A DNA stretch of 64,000 nucleotides from Staphylococcus simiae (GTDB lineage Bacteria; Bacillota; Bacilli; Staphylococcales; Staphylococcaceae). The stretch covers positions 1,240,001 to 1,304,000 of the forward strand of contig NZ_CP071589.1 in NCBI RefSeq assembly GCF_017357005.1. The letters run 5' to 3'. Positions 20,993 to 30,300 of the stretch are shown piece by piece. Position 1 is the stretch's first letter; each line of letters begins with the position of its first letter. The translations under genes were made by a program, and so were the position numbers. The notes below the pieces were generated by a model, which saw only the letters and a program-made list of their open reading frames with translations, did not search any database and had not been told where the DNA came from.

Positions 20993-21021
20993 TTGCTAAT
21001 GTCTATGATTTTCTGTAGAAT
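20993..21021 (+). promoter_or_regulatory. Promoter of the queuosine-precursor transporter
   Basis: -35 TTGCTA (20993-20998) and -10 TAGAAT (21016-21021), spacer 17 nt, placing the start a few bases upstream of the riboswitch. Confidence 0.55.
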
Positions 21022-21037
21022 AATTAAGTTGTTTATT

Positions 21038-21076
21038 GAGCGGTTTCTAAACACCCGCATTATCAAAATTTAGGAG
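21038..21076 (+). promoter_or_regulatory. preQ1-I riboswitch
   Basis: GAGCGGTTTCTAAACACCCG, with P1 stem GCGG (21040-21043) / CCGC (21055-21058), a loop with the conserved ACACCC, and an A-rich tail CAAAATTTAGG that runs straight into the Shine-Dalgarno sequence GGAGG. This matches the compact class I preQ1 aptamer. Ligand binding should form the pseudoknot and hide the ribosome-binding site, shutting translation of the transporter when preQ1 is present. The downstream gene fits. Confidence 0.85.
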
Positions 21077-21087
21077 GAAATTAAACA

Positions 21088-21792
21088 ATGTATAATGAAT
21101 TATTAGGACTATGTTCCTTTATTATCACCTTTATTTTAATGGTCTTAATGTATCGTGCATTTGGTAAACAAGGTTTAATTGCTTGGGTAGCCATAGGTAC
21201 GATCATTGCTAATATTCAAGTTATAAAAACAGTCGAAATATTTGGTATTTCTGCAACATTAGGTAACGTCATGTTTGCATCTATTTATTTAGCTACAGAT
21301 ATTTTAAATGATATTTATGGTAGAAAAGTAGCTAAGCGTGCTGTATGGCTAGGATTCTCATCAACATTAGTAATGATTATCGTCATGCAGGTATCTTTAC
21401 AATTTATACCATCAGCTGATGATGTTGCTCAACAAGGACTGGAGACAATTTTCAATATTGTTCCAAGAATTGCCTTAGGTTCAATTATCGCTTATATTAT
21501 TGGTCAACATATAGATGTCTTTATTTTTAGTGTTATTAAAAAGATCTTTAGTTCAGATAAGACATTTATTATTAGAGCATATGGTAGTACGATTATAAGT
21601 TCAATTATTGATACTGCATTGTTTGTAACGATAGCATTCTTAGGTAGTTTGCCAAACGCAGCTGTCTTCGAAATCTTTATTACGACATATATACTTAAAT
21701 TAGTATCCACAATCTTCAACGTGCCATTCGGCTATATTGCTAAATCATTTTATCGTAAAGGTAAAATACAAAAATTAGACGAAGGTTATTAA
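21088..21792 (+). CDS. Queuosine precursor transporter (YhhQ/VUT family)
   Basis: 234-residue integral membrane protein of the DUF165/VUT (YhhQ) family, with about six helices. Family signatures are visible: IATILGNVMFASIYLATDILNDIYG-type block (here NVMFASIYLATDILNDIYGR, near 60-80), PRIALGSIIAYIIGQHIDV near 130, and IRAYGSTIISSIIDTALFV near 158. The family takes up queuine or preQ1/preQ0 for tRNA queuosine. The preQ1 riboswitch in the leader supports the preQ1 assignment. The start at 21088 follows AGGAGG by 8 nt. Confidence 0.88.
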   Translation: MYNELLGLCSFIITFILMVLMYRAFGKQGLIAWVAIGTIIANIQVIKTVEIFGISATLGNVMFASIYLATDILNDIYGRKVAKRAVWLGFSSTLVMIIVMQVSLQFIPSADDVAQQGLETIFNIVPRIALGSIIAYIIGQHIDVFIFSVIKKIFSSDKTFIIRAYGSTIISSIIDTALFVTIAFLGSLPNAAVFEIFITTYILKLVSTIFNVPFGYIAKSFYRKGKIQKLDEGY

Positions 21793-21805
21793 TCATTTAG
21801 ATGAC

Positions 21806-21850
21806 AACACCAACTAGGAATTAGAAGTTCTTGGTTGGTGTTATTTTCTT
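21806..21850 (+). terminator. Terminator of the queuosine-precursor transporter
   Basis: Inverted repeat AACACCAAC / GTTGGTGTT (21806-21814, 21834-21842) with further pairing inside, then TATTTTCTTTT. Confidence 0.85.
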
Positions 21851-21928
21851 TTAAAATGATTTCATTAACAACGATGGCATCAGTTTGATACAATAACTAC
21901 AAATATTTAATAAAGAGGATGACAATCA

Positions 21929-22324
21929 ATGGCGCAAATTTATTTTGATGCTGCAACAAGTGGTAATCCTGGACATAGTGCATGTGGCATTATCATCAAT
22001 GAAAATGGAGAAAAGTATGTTTATACTCATGATTTAGGCGTTATGGATAATCACAGTGCTGAATGGGCAACGTTTATTCGTGCTTTAGAACATGCTAGAT
22101 CATTAAACGTGACGACTGCCTTATTATATACAGATTCGAAGGTTATTGCTGATAGTGTTGACAAAGGCTTTACGAAAAATTCGAAATTCAAACCTTATTT
22201 CGATCAAATGTCTATATTAGAACAAAGTTTTGATTTGATGTTTGTCAAGTGGATTCCACGTGATCAAAATAAAGAAGCAAACCACCATGCTAAACAAGCT
22301 TTATATAAAATGACTAAAAAATGA
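21929..22324 (+). CDS. RNase H-like protein (reverse-transcriptase-like family)
   Basis: 131 residues with RNase HI fold. FDAATSGNPG gives catalytic Asp7, SAEW gives Glu45, and YTDSKV gives Asp69. The fourth acidic position, normally EAD in the last helix, reads EANHHAKQAL here (Asn118). Related bacillar YpdQ/YpeP-type proteins degrade or bind RNA-DNA hybrids; some are inactive. The Asn could mean reduced activity. Start ATG 21929 with GAGG about 10 nt upstream. Confidence 0.85.
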   Translation: MAQIYFDAATSGNPGHSACGIIINENGEKYVYTHDLGVMDNHSAEWATFIRALEHARSLNVTTALLYTDSKVIADSVDKGFTKNSKFKPYFDQMSILEQSFDLMFVKWIPRDQNKEANHHAKQALYKMTKK

Positions 22325-22364
22325 TATTCATTGATATGATGGTGATGATATTGAAAATAGCAGC

Positions 22365-22396
22365 TATTAAAAGCGAAATAGCTTTTAATAAATAGG
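22365..22396 (+). terminator. Weak terminator of the RNase H-like gene
   Basis: Stem TATTAAAAGC / GCTTTTAATA (22365-22374, 22381-22390), 6-nt loop. The T tract is interrupted. It lies just outside the 3' boundary of the group II intron. Confidence 0.55.
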
Positions 22397-22450
22397 TATA
22401 AGTTTAATCGAGTAGGAGGATAACCATTATTTGATTATCCGTCCTCTCAC

Positions 22451-22484
22451 ACCACCGAGCGTACGGTTCCGTACTCGGCGGTTC
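22451..22484 (-). ncRNA. Group II intron domain V
   Basis: RNA on the minus strand: lower stem ACCGCCGAG / CUCGGUGGU with one G-U pair, upper stem UACG / CGUA capped by a GAAC tetraloop, and a 2-nt CG bulge on the 3' side. This is the compact domain V layout that forms the catalytic core. Confidence 0.8.
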
Positions 22485-23778
22485 AATATCTTGCGTAAGC
22501 CGTCTCTGCGAGTTGGGTTAATGGTTCTAACCCCCACTTGTAGAGACGTTTTGTTGTAAGTGCACGATGAACTTCATGCGTTGATGATAAGCGCCAGTAT
22601 TTCTTTCTTGAATTGGCAATTTTCATTGCACTCTTATGGTCAAGTCCATACTTACGTAACATCTTATATTTGGTTTTTATTCTTTTCCATCTTTTGAGGA
22701 TTAGTTGTCTAATGCGTCGGTTTAACCATGATTGTAACTTCGTTACAAAACCTGTAATAAATCCTTTACCAAAGTAATTTATCCACCCTCGTGTTACTTG
22801 ATTAATTTCTGATATAATCTCTTTAAAGGTACCTGGTCTATTTCGTTTCGTTAGACGTCTTAAGGTGCGTTTTAAATTTCTTCTTGCTTCCATAGTCGGT
22901 CTGAAACGATAAGTGCCATTTACTTTGGTCATTAGACAACTCAAGAACTTTAAACGTGTGATAGAACCTACCTTGCTCTTTTCACTATTTACAATAAGTT
23001 TAAGGTCTTTTTCGATAAACTTTGTCACACTTTCCATGACACGTTGACCCGCTCGTTTTGTACGTACAAAGATGACGAAGTCATCTGCATAACGAACAAA
23101 GCGATGACCACGTTTCTCCAATTCATTATCTAATTCGTGAAGATAAATATTACAAAGTAACGGGGAAATAACACCACCTTGCGGTGCACCTATTTCTCTA
23201 CTTCGATAATTACCATTGAGGTCGATTGCACCAACCTGTAGGCTTCTACGAATAAATTTAGAAATGGCTTTATCTTGAACATGTCGTTCAAATAGATACA
23301 TTAATTTATCATGGTTCAACATATCAAAGCACTGTTTTAAATCACAATCAACTGCAACTAAGTAACCTTCTTCATAGTATGTTGCACATTCTTTAAGTGC
23401 AGTTCCTGTACTACGATTCGGTCTAAAGCCATGACTGTGTTTTGAGAAAGTACGGTCGATACTAGGTTCAATGACTTGTTTAATGGCTTGTTGGATAACT
23501 CTGTCTCTTGCGACAGGGATTCCAAGCACGCGCTTTTTCCCATTTGATTTAGGTATTTCAACCTTTCTTACTGCTTGTGGCTTATACGTGCCATCAAGCA
23601 GTTTTTGTTTAATTTGTGGAAAGTATTTTGCGAAATGTGATGTTAATTCACTTACTCGCATGCCATCGATGCCAGGTGCACCGTTGTTTTTCTTCACTTT
23701 CTTAATTGCTTTTTGTATATTATTCTCTCTTACAACAAGCTCCATCATAGATGGAGACTCACGATACATTTCTTTCAT
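22483..23778 (-). CDS. ltrA: Group II intron reverse transcriptase/maturase
   Basis: 431 residues. RT domains: NGAPGIDGMRV near 33-43, a template-contact block (GIPVARDRVIQQAI), CDLKQCFDMLNHDKLM near 140, and the catalytic YADD near 224 (RYADDFVIF). The maturase X domain (GIIM: GTFKEIISEINQVTRGWINYFGKGF near 315-340) aids splicing. There is no C-terminal HNH endonuclease, as is usual for class C. The ORF appears intact. The TGA stop overlaps the 5' edge of domain V. Its role is splicing and retrohoming of the intron. Confidence 0.93.
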   Translation of the reverse strand: MKEMYRESPSMMELVVRENNIQKAIKKVKKNNGAPGIDGMRVSELTSHFAKYFPQIKQKLLDGTYKPQAVRKVEIPKSNGKKRVLGIPVARDRVIQQAIKQVIEPSIDRTFSKHSHGFRPNRSTGTALKECATYYEEGYLVAVDCDLKQCFDMLNHDKLMYLFERHVQDKAISKFIRRSLQVGAIDLNGNYRSREIGAPQGGVISPLLCNIYLHELDNELEKRGHRFVRYADDFVIFVRTKRAGQRVMESVTKFIEKDLKLIVNSEKSKVGSITRLKFLSCLMTKVNGTYRFRPTMEARRNLKRTLRRLTKRNRPGTFKEIISEINQVTRGWINYFGKGFITGFVTKLQSWLNRRIRQLILKRWKRIKTKYKMLRKYGLDHKSAMKIANSRKKYWRLSSTHEVHRALTTKRLYKWGLEPLTQLAETAYARY

Positions 23779-24271
23779 TTCACCTAAGATTTACTGTACG
23801 CACTCATATATCCTTTTTCGTTCCACTACTTACCTTTCTATGAGTTGCCAATCATTAATTGTATTCTGTACGTTGTAAATCTCTAACCTCCATTCTTTAC
23901 TTTGTATGAATATTGTTCAGTCCTTCAGTATTTCTACCTACTATGACCTCTGCTGACTTCTCATCATTCGTTATTACTACGATTTTTTTATCGCTGATGA
24001 GACCTCCCCGGGTAAGAGTAACCACTTTCCACTCATTCCACTGCATCATTTACTATATAGAACTCGGGTAGTATCGGACTTTATCTTGTATTGCAGATTC
24101 ATCCATTCCACATAGCCTTGTATGATATTTCTGTTCGTCAGTGCGAGTGTTTGCGTCCGACTTCCTTCAGATTCCATTTCACAATGGACACCCTTGTCTT
24201 TCGCTAACAGTTCCTACTACCAAGCCTGTAACGGACTTTCACCGTCTAGTAATTACCCATGCCGGGCGCAC
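23779..24271 (-). other. 5' ribozyme part of the group II intron
   Basis: About 490 nt of domains I-III between the 5' splice site and the maturase ORF. It is G-rich and GC-richer than flanking core sequence, with conserved stretches such as GACGGTGAAAGTCCG and GAAGGAAGTCGGACGC. No protein gene. Confidence 0.75.
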
Positions 24272-24273
24272 AA

Positions 24274-24313
24274 TAAAAAAAGACGGTAGGAATTCAAGTT
24301 ATTCCTACCGTCT
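24274..24313 (-). terminator. Terminator of ebh; landing site of the intron
   Basis: Perfect 13-bp stem AGACGGTAGGAAT / ATTCCTACCGTCT (24281-24293, 24301-24313), 7-nt loop, then seven T on the minus strand (24280-24274). It lies 18 nt after the ebh stop and 3 nt before the intron. Confidence 0.93.
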
Positions 24314-24330
24314 CTATTTAATTTGAAAAG

Positions 24331-27300
24331 TTATTTTTTCTTGTTATTACTTTTCTTTTTCTTTCTTTTTGCTACTACTTTGTTATTTTTTCTCTTTGTT
24401 GTTGCTTGTTTAGACCGTTTGTTAGTACTTTGTTTTGTTGGTTTTGACGCTGCTTTTGGTTGTTTAGTTTGACGTTTATCAATGTTCTTCGTTTTTGTCT
24501 CAGAAGATACTTGTTTTACTTTAGTTTGTTGTTTGTCTTGTGAATCTTTCTTTTGTTTAGTAGCAACTAATAAATGATCTGGATTTAAATCATCTGCATC
24601 TATAGATGATTGCTCTTCTTTTTTATGTTTAGCTCCTACTAATAGATCACTTGGATTTAAAGTAGCTTTTAAATCATTATCTTTATTGACGTTACTATCT
24701 TCTACTACTTCTTCATCTTCTTTACGTCTTCTCTTAGCTAAAATTAACCATAAGCTTGTGAATATACCACCTATTGCAGCTGCGCCAATTGATTTTTCAA
24801 GCGTACTAATAATATTGTCTATTAAGTGATTCGTATTTGCTACTGGATGTTCTTTAGAGTTATGTGCTTTATCTTTGTTATCTTTATCTGCACCGTTAGC
24901 ACCATTTAACACTAAATGATCGTTTAAATATGACTCATGTAAATCTTCAAAACGATTAGCCAAGTTTGCAATCTTATGAACTGCATTGACATCACTTGTA
25001 ATGAAATGAGGACCATTAGGTAGTACGATATTGGCCAATTGTTGTAAACCTATATTCAATGCTTTATAAACATCTGCTATAGTATTTGCATTATTAATGG
25101 CCTTAATAGTATCTTGCTCAATTTGATTAACATGACTAATCATTTGACCTTTATCTGAATCAGTTACAAAAGGATTACCTATAATCTCTTGAATCTTATT
25201 AGCAGCAGCTTTTCTAATTTGTTGTTGCGCTACATTTTGTGCCTGAGATTTATTTAAAGCTTTAATCACTTCTTTAGGATTTAAGTTTGTTAATTGATCA
25301 AGTGCACGATGCTTAATTTGTTCAACTTGGTTCACAGATGTAGCTTTATTAATGTCTGACAGTGCTTTCGTAATAATTTGATCGATCACTTTATTAATAG
25401 CATCTTTTTGAACCGATGTTAACTTAGGCAGTTGTTGAATTTGTTGTTTCTTAACAATACTTTGTGTTGTTAACTGCTGTTTAGCTTCAGCTTTTGCAAT
25501 ATTTAATGGTGATTCGACAACCACGACTGGTACTTTTACGACTGTATTTGTACCATCTGCTAAAGTTACAGCAACAATTGCATTTAACGAATCTGATAAT
25601 TTGTTAGTTGGTGGTATTAAAATAACATCTGCTTTAATTTCATCATTTAAATCTAAATGTTCTAATACCTGTTGCTTAGTAATTTTATCATCTCGATAAA
25701 CAGTTATCTTACCTTTAACTAAAGCATCTTGAATTGATAATGCAGGAAGATCATGTACTAATGCTTTATGGTCTGTATCCCAAATTGTAACATTAGCTAT
25801 ATTATTCAAATCATTGTTCAAGTCATGTGATAGTTGATTACTAGTTAAAGCATTTTCAATATCTGATAATGCCTGTTGACGAGCATTTTCAAGTGCTTTT
25901 AAGGCATTTTGACGTTGAGCATCAGTTAAATCAGGATTTTGTTCTATTTCTTGACGTTTTCTATTAACTAAATCTTCAACTGCTTGTTTAGCAGCTTCTT
26001 TAGCATTAATTAAATCTTTAATAGATTGTAAAGCATTTTTAAATTGCTCTTTAGCTTGATTGATTGCATCTTTAGTTGTTGCATCATTAATTGCACTATT
26101 TGCTTGTGCTAATGCCTGATTAACTAAATCTTTAAGTTTTTCTTTTTCAGTCGTAGTTAGATGATTATTGTTGTTAATATCATTAATGAGAGAATCACTT
26201 AATTGTGTTACATCGTCTTTAGCATCAAGTTTAGCTTTTGGTAATTCATCAGCATGTATTGATGGAATTATTTTATTGGCATTCGCAATCACTTGATCAA
26301 CATCATTATTAGATTGAGCATTGTTTAAATTATCAATAGCTTGCGATAATGCTTGATCAACTTCTGCAATTGCTTGTTGTTTAGATTGCTCAGTAGCATT
26401 AGCATGATTGATTGCATCTTTTTGTGCTTCAGCTAAATGTTGAAGTTGTGCAAGAGCTTTAGCTTTACTATCTGCTAAACATTGCTCACCGTTTAAGGCT
26501 TGTTTAGCATTAGCAATGGCTTGTACTAATTGATGCACTTGATTACTATCTAATGCACTTCCTGTTGTAGGATTTAACGCATTTTTAGCTATGTTAATTA
26601 CTTGATCAAAGGCTTGTTGTAAATCTTTATCCGCATTTTGATATGAAATGCTATTTTTAACTTCATTTTCATTTGTATCAACATTTTGTTGTAAAGCTTT
26701 CATAGCCTCATTTAATGACGTTGCATCACTCACTACTTTATTCACTGTTGGTATATCATTTGCTTGATTTATGTTAGCTTTGGCTTGTGCTTTTTGTGCA
26801 TCGTTCAAAGCATTCAAATGATCAATCGTTTGTAGTGCATTAGCTTTGGCATTAGCAAGTTTTTCATTACCATTTAAGGCGTCTATTGCTTGTTTAATTT
26901 TACCAATAGCTTGTTTAATCTTAGCTGGTAATTGACTATTATCTTTAGCTAATTGTCGACCATCATTGATAGCTTGATTATAAGCTTGCTGTTTATCATC
27001 ATCAGCTTGCGTATAATTATTATTTGTTGTAATGTCAGGATATTTATTTATTAAGTCTTTTAATTTAGCCATAACATCATTGACTTTATCAGCTAATTTC
27101 ACAATATTATTTACTTTATTGATTGTTGGTACAGCATCAACAGCTTTATTAAACGCTTGTTTTTGTTTGTCATTCAAGGCTGGTAATTGATTAATGTGTG
27201 CTTTAGCTTGATCTTTGAATTTAGCAATTTGTGCATCGCCATCTAAATGATTTAGGGCTTGTTTTAACTTGTCAATCGCTGTTTGAACATCTGATTGACT

Positions 27301-30300
27301 TGTATCTGGACCTGTAACTTTATTAATTAATTGTTCCGCTTCATTCAAACTTTGGTCAAAGGCTTGTTTATTAGTTGAAGTAGCATCAATATAATTAGGC
27401 GTTGTCTTTGTTTGTTGTGATTTATTAACTAAATCATTTAAATCTTTCATACTGTTATTTAATTGTGTTGCATTGGCAACGATATTATTGACAGCTGTTC
27501 TCGCAGGTGCTTGATCAATTACTTGATTGATAGCTGCTTTTTGGGCATTTGTTAACGCATCAAGTTTTGCTACTACATCTTTCGCATCATTTTTATCTCT
27601 ATCAAGTTTATCTTGACCATGGAGTGCTTGTTTAGCCGCTTCAATATCTGCTATAGCTTGATCTATCGTAGTCTTATCAACAGTAACATTTGTACCATTA
27701 ATGATGTCTTCTGCCTTCTTAACTGCATCATCATATGCTTGTTGTTGTGCAGGGTCTTCGTTGATGTAGTCACTACTTTGTTTTATTTGATCTTTCTTAG
27801 CAACTTCACTGCGTAACGCATTCATGGCATTATCCAAATCTTGTGCTTTAGCAACAAGTTGTTTCACTTGTTCTCTTGTTGATGCTTGATCAATGTCATG
27901 ATTCAATGCATCTTTTTGACCTTGATTCAAGTTAGATAAACCATTAATCGTTTGTGTCGCAGTTGTTTGATCCACTTGTAATTTATGAGCACCATTTAAA
28001 GCAGCTTGTGCTTGAGTAACACGTTGTGTCACTTGGTCAACTAATGCTTTATCCATAGTTGGATTTGTAGTTGCATTAATCATATCATTCGCCGCTGTTA
28101 TAGCATCAGTATAAGCATCTTGTTCAGGTTGATCTTCATTAATGAAATTACTACTTTGTTTCACTTGGTCGGCATCTTGGATACTGTGTCTCATCGCCGC
28201 CATAGCATTATTTAAGTCTTGTGCTTTATTAACTATATTAGCGACATCTGTTCTAGTTGGTGCATTTGTGACTTCGTCTACTAAATGTTGACGTTGTAAA
28301 TCAGTTAAGCTTGATAATTGACCTAATGTTGAATTAGCCGTTGTTTTATCATGTGCTAGTTGCGCTTGACCATCAAGATTTTGTTTTGCTTGTGTCACAT
28401 TATTAGTAGCTTGATCAACTACATCTTTATCTAATGTCGGGTTAGTAGTATTATTAATAATTTGTTCTGCATGAGCTACAGCATCAGTATAAGCTTGTTG
28501 CTGTGGTTGATTTGCATTAACATAATTACTACTTTGTTTAATAGTATTTTGATCTTGGATACTATTACGTAATGCTGACATCGCATTATTTAAAGCTTGT
28601 GCTTTCGCAAGTTGTGCTGCAACTTGATCGCGTGTTGTTGCATTTGTCACAAGTTGTTGTTCAGCTTGTTGTTGTGCTGTAGTTAAAGATGATAATTGAC
28701 CAATGTCATGGTTCGCACTATCTTTAGCATTTTGTAATTTAGTATCACCATGTAAATTATCTTTCGCTTGGTTGACAGCTTGTAACACATTGTTAATTGT
28801 ATCAACAGACATTGTTGGGTTTGATGTTTCACCAATTAAACCTTGAGCATGTGCAACTGCATCAGTATATGCTTGTTGTTGAGTTGGATCTTCATTAATG
28901 AATTTGGAATCCGCTTCAACTTGTGCATGATCTTTGATACCGTTACGTAAATTTGTCATGGCACTGTTCAATGCTTGAGCTTGTGCTAATTTAGTTGCCA
29001 CTTCTGTTCTAGTTGGTGCTTGATTAATATCATTGGCTAGTTGTTGACGTTGCGCTTGATTTAAATCTTGTAAACCAGCTAGTTGAGTTAATGCATCTTG
29101 TTTATCGTGTGCTAATTTATCGTCTCCATGTAATGCATCTTTAGCATTATTGATTTGACTTAAAGCGCTGATTACAGCATTTTTGTCAATGACTGGGTCA
29201 TTCTGTTTATTAATTAATGCTTCTGCATCACGGATAGCTTGATCATAAGCATCTTTTGGACCTTGATCTTCATTGAAATAATTGCTGCCATTTCTAACAT
29301 GTTGTTGTTCTGCAACAGCTTGTTTCAGTGCTTGCATTGTGTTATCCAATTCAGCAGATTGGGCTTTAACTTGATTCACTTCGCCACGTGTTGTTGCTGC
29401 ATTCACTAATTCTTTTTCTTTCGCTTTTTGAGCATTAGTTAAACCAGGCATAGCGTCTATAGCTTGTTCAGCAGCTAATTTATCATTTGCTAAATTACTA
29501 TTACCATCAAGTGCTTTAATCGCGTTAACAATTTGATCTTTCACGGATGTCACTTGACTTGGTGTTAACACTGGATTGTTCGCTTCATTGATAAGTTGAT
29601 TTGCTGCTTGTTGTGCTTGATTAACAGCATCTTGGCTATTTTGTGAAGCATTGATGTAATTACCTGTTGCTTTTGTTGGATCTATTTTCGCTACTTCGTC
29701 ACGTAGTGCTTGCATCGCTGCATTTAAATGTTGCGCATTTGTCACTACTTCGGCAACTTTGTCTCTAGTTGTTGCCGCTGTAATTTGATCTTTTATAGCA
29801 TGACGTTGTGCATCACTTAAAGCTGTTAATCCATCAACCGTAGTCGTTGCTTGTGTTTGATCTTTTTGTAATTTACTAGCACCTTGTAATGCATCTTTAG
29901 CTGTTGTGATATTTTGAGCTGCTTGATTAATAACATCAACATCAGTATCAGGATTAGTTGTTTTAGCAATAATAGCTTCAGCAGCTTTAACCGCATTATC
30001 ATAGTTATCTTTAGGACCTTGATCTTCATTAATGTAATTACTGTCATTGTGAACTTGGTCTTTGGCATTAACTAAGTTGTGTAATGTTTCCATCGCAGTG
30101 TTAAGTGCTTGCGCTTGTTGTAATTGTGCTTTAACTTCGTCCCTTGTTTGTTTAGCATCCACTTTGGCTTTTTCAGCTGTTTGTTGAGCTGCAGTTAAAT
30201 GATTTAACGTATCAATTGTATTGTCAGCTTGTTGTTTATCATGAGCTAATTTTTGTTCACCGTGCAAGTTGGCTTTTGTTGTATCAACACTTTGTGTTGC

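Larger units (their letters stand above)
22406..24271 (-). mobile_element. Group IIC intron (ribozyme plus maturase)
   Basis: The minus-strand element begins GTGCGCCCGG (24271 downward), matching the GUGYG 5' end of group II introns. It runs through about 490 nt of ribozyme domains I-III, a reverse transcriptase ORF in domain IV, domain V at 22451-22482 and a domain VI-like hairpin (about 22420-22440). It ends near CTACTCGATT (about 22406). The 5' end lies 3 nt after the T tract of the ebh terminator hairpin. Insertion behind a rho-independent terminator is the hallmark of class C introns. The 3' boundary is uncertain by a few bases. Confidence 0.88.

Noticed and set aside
22483-23778. Retron or diversity-generating retroelement RT
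   Set aside because: The GIIM maturase domain, flanking domain V and GUGCG 5' end identify a group II intron; there is no msr/msd or template/variable repeat.
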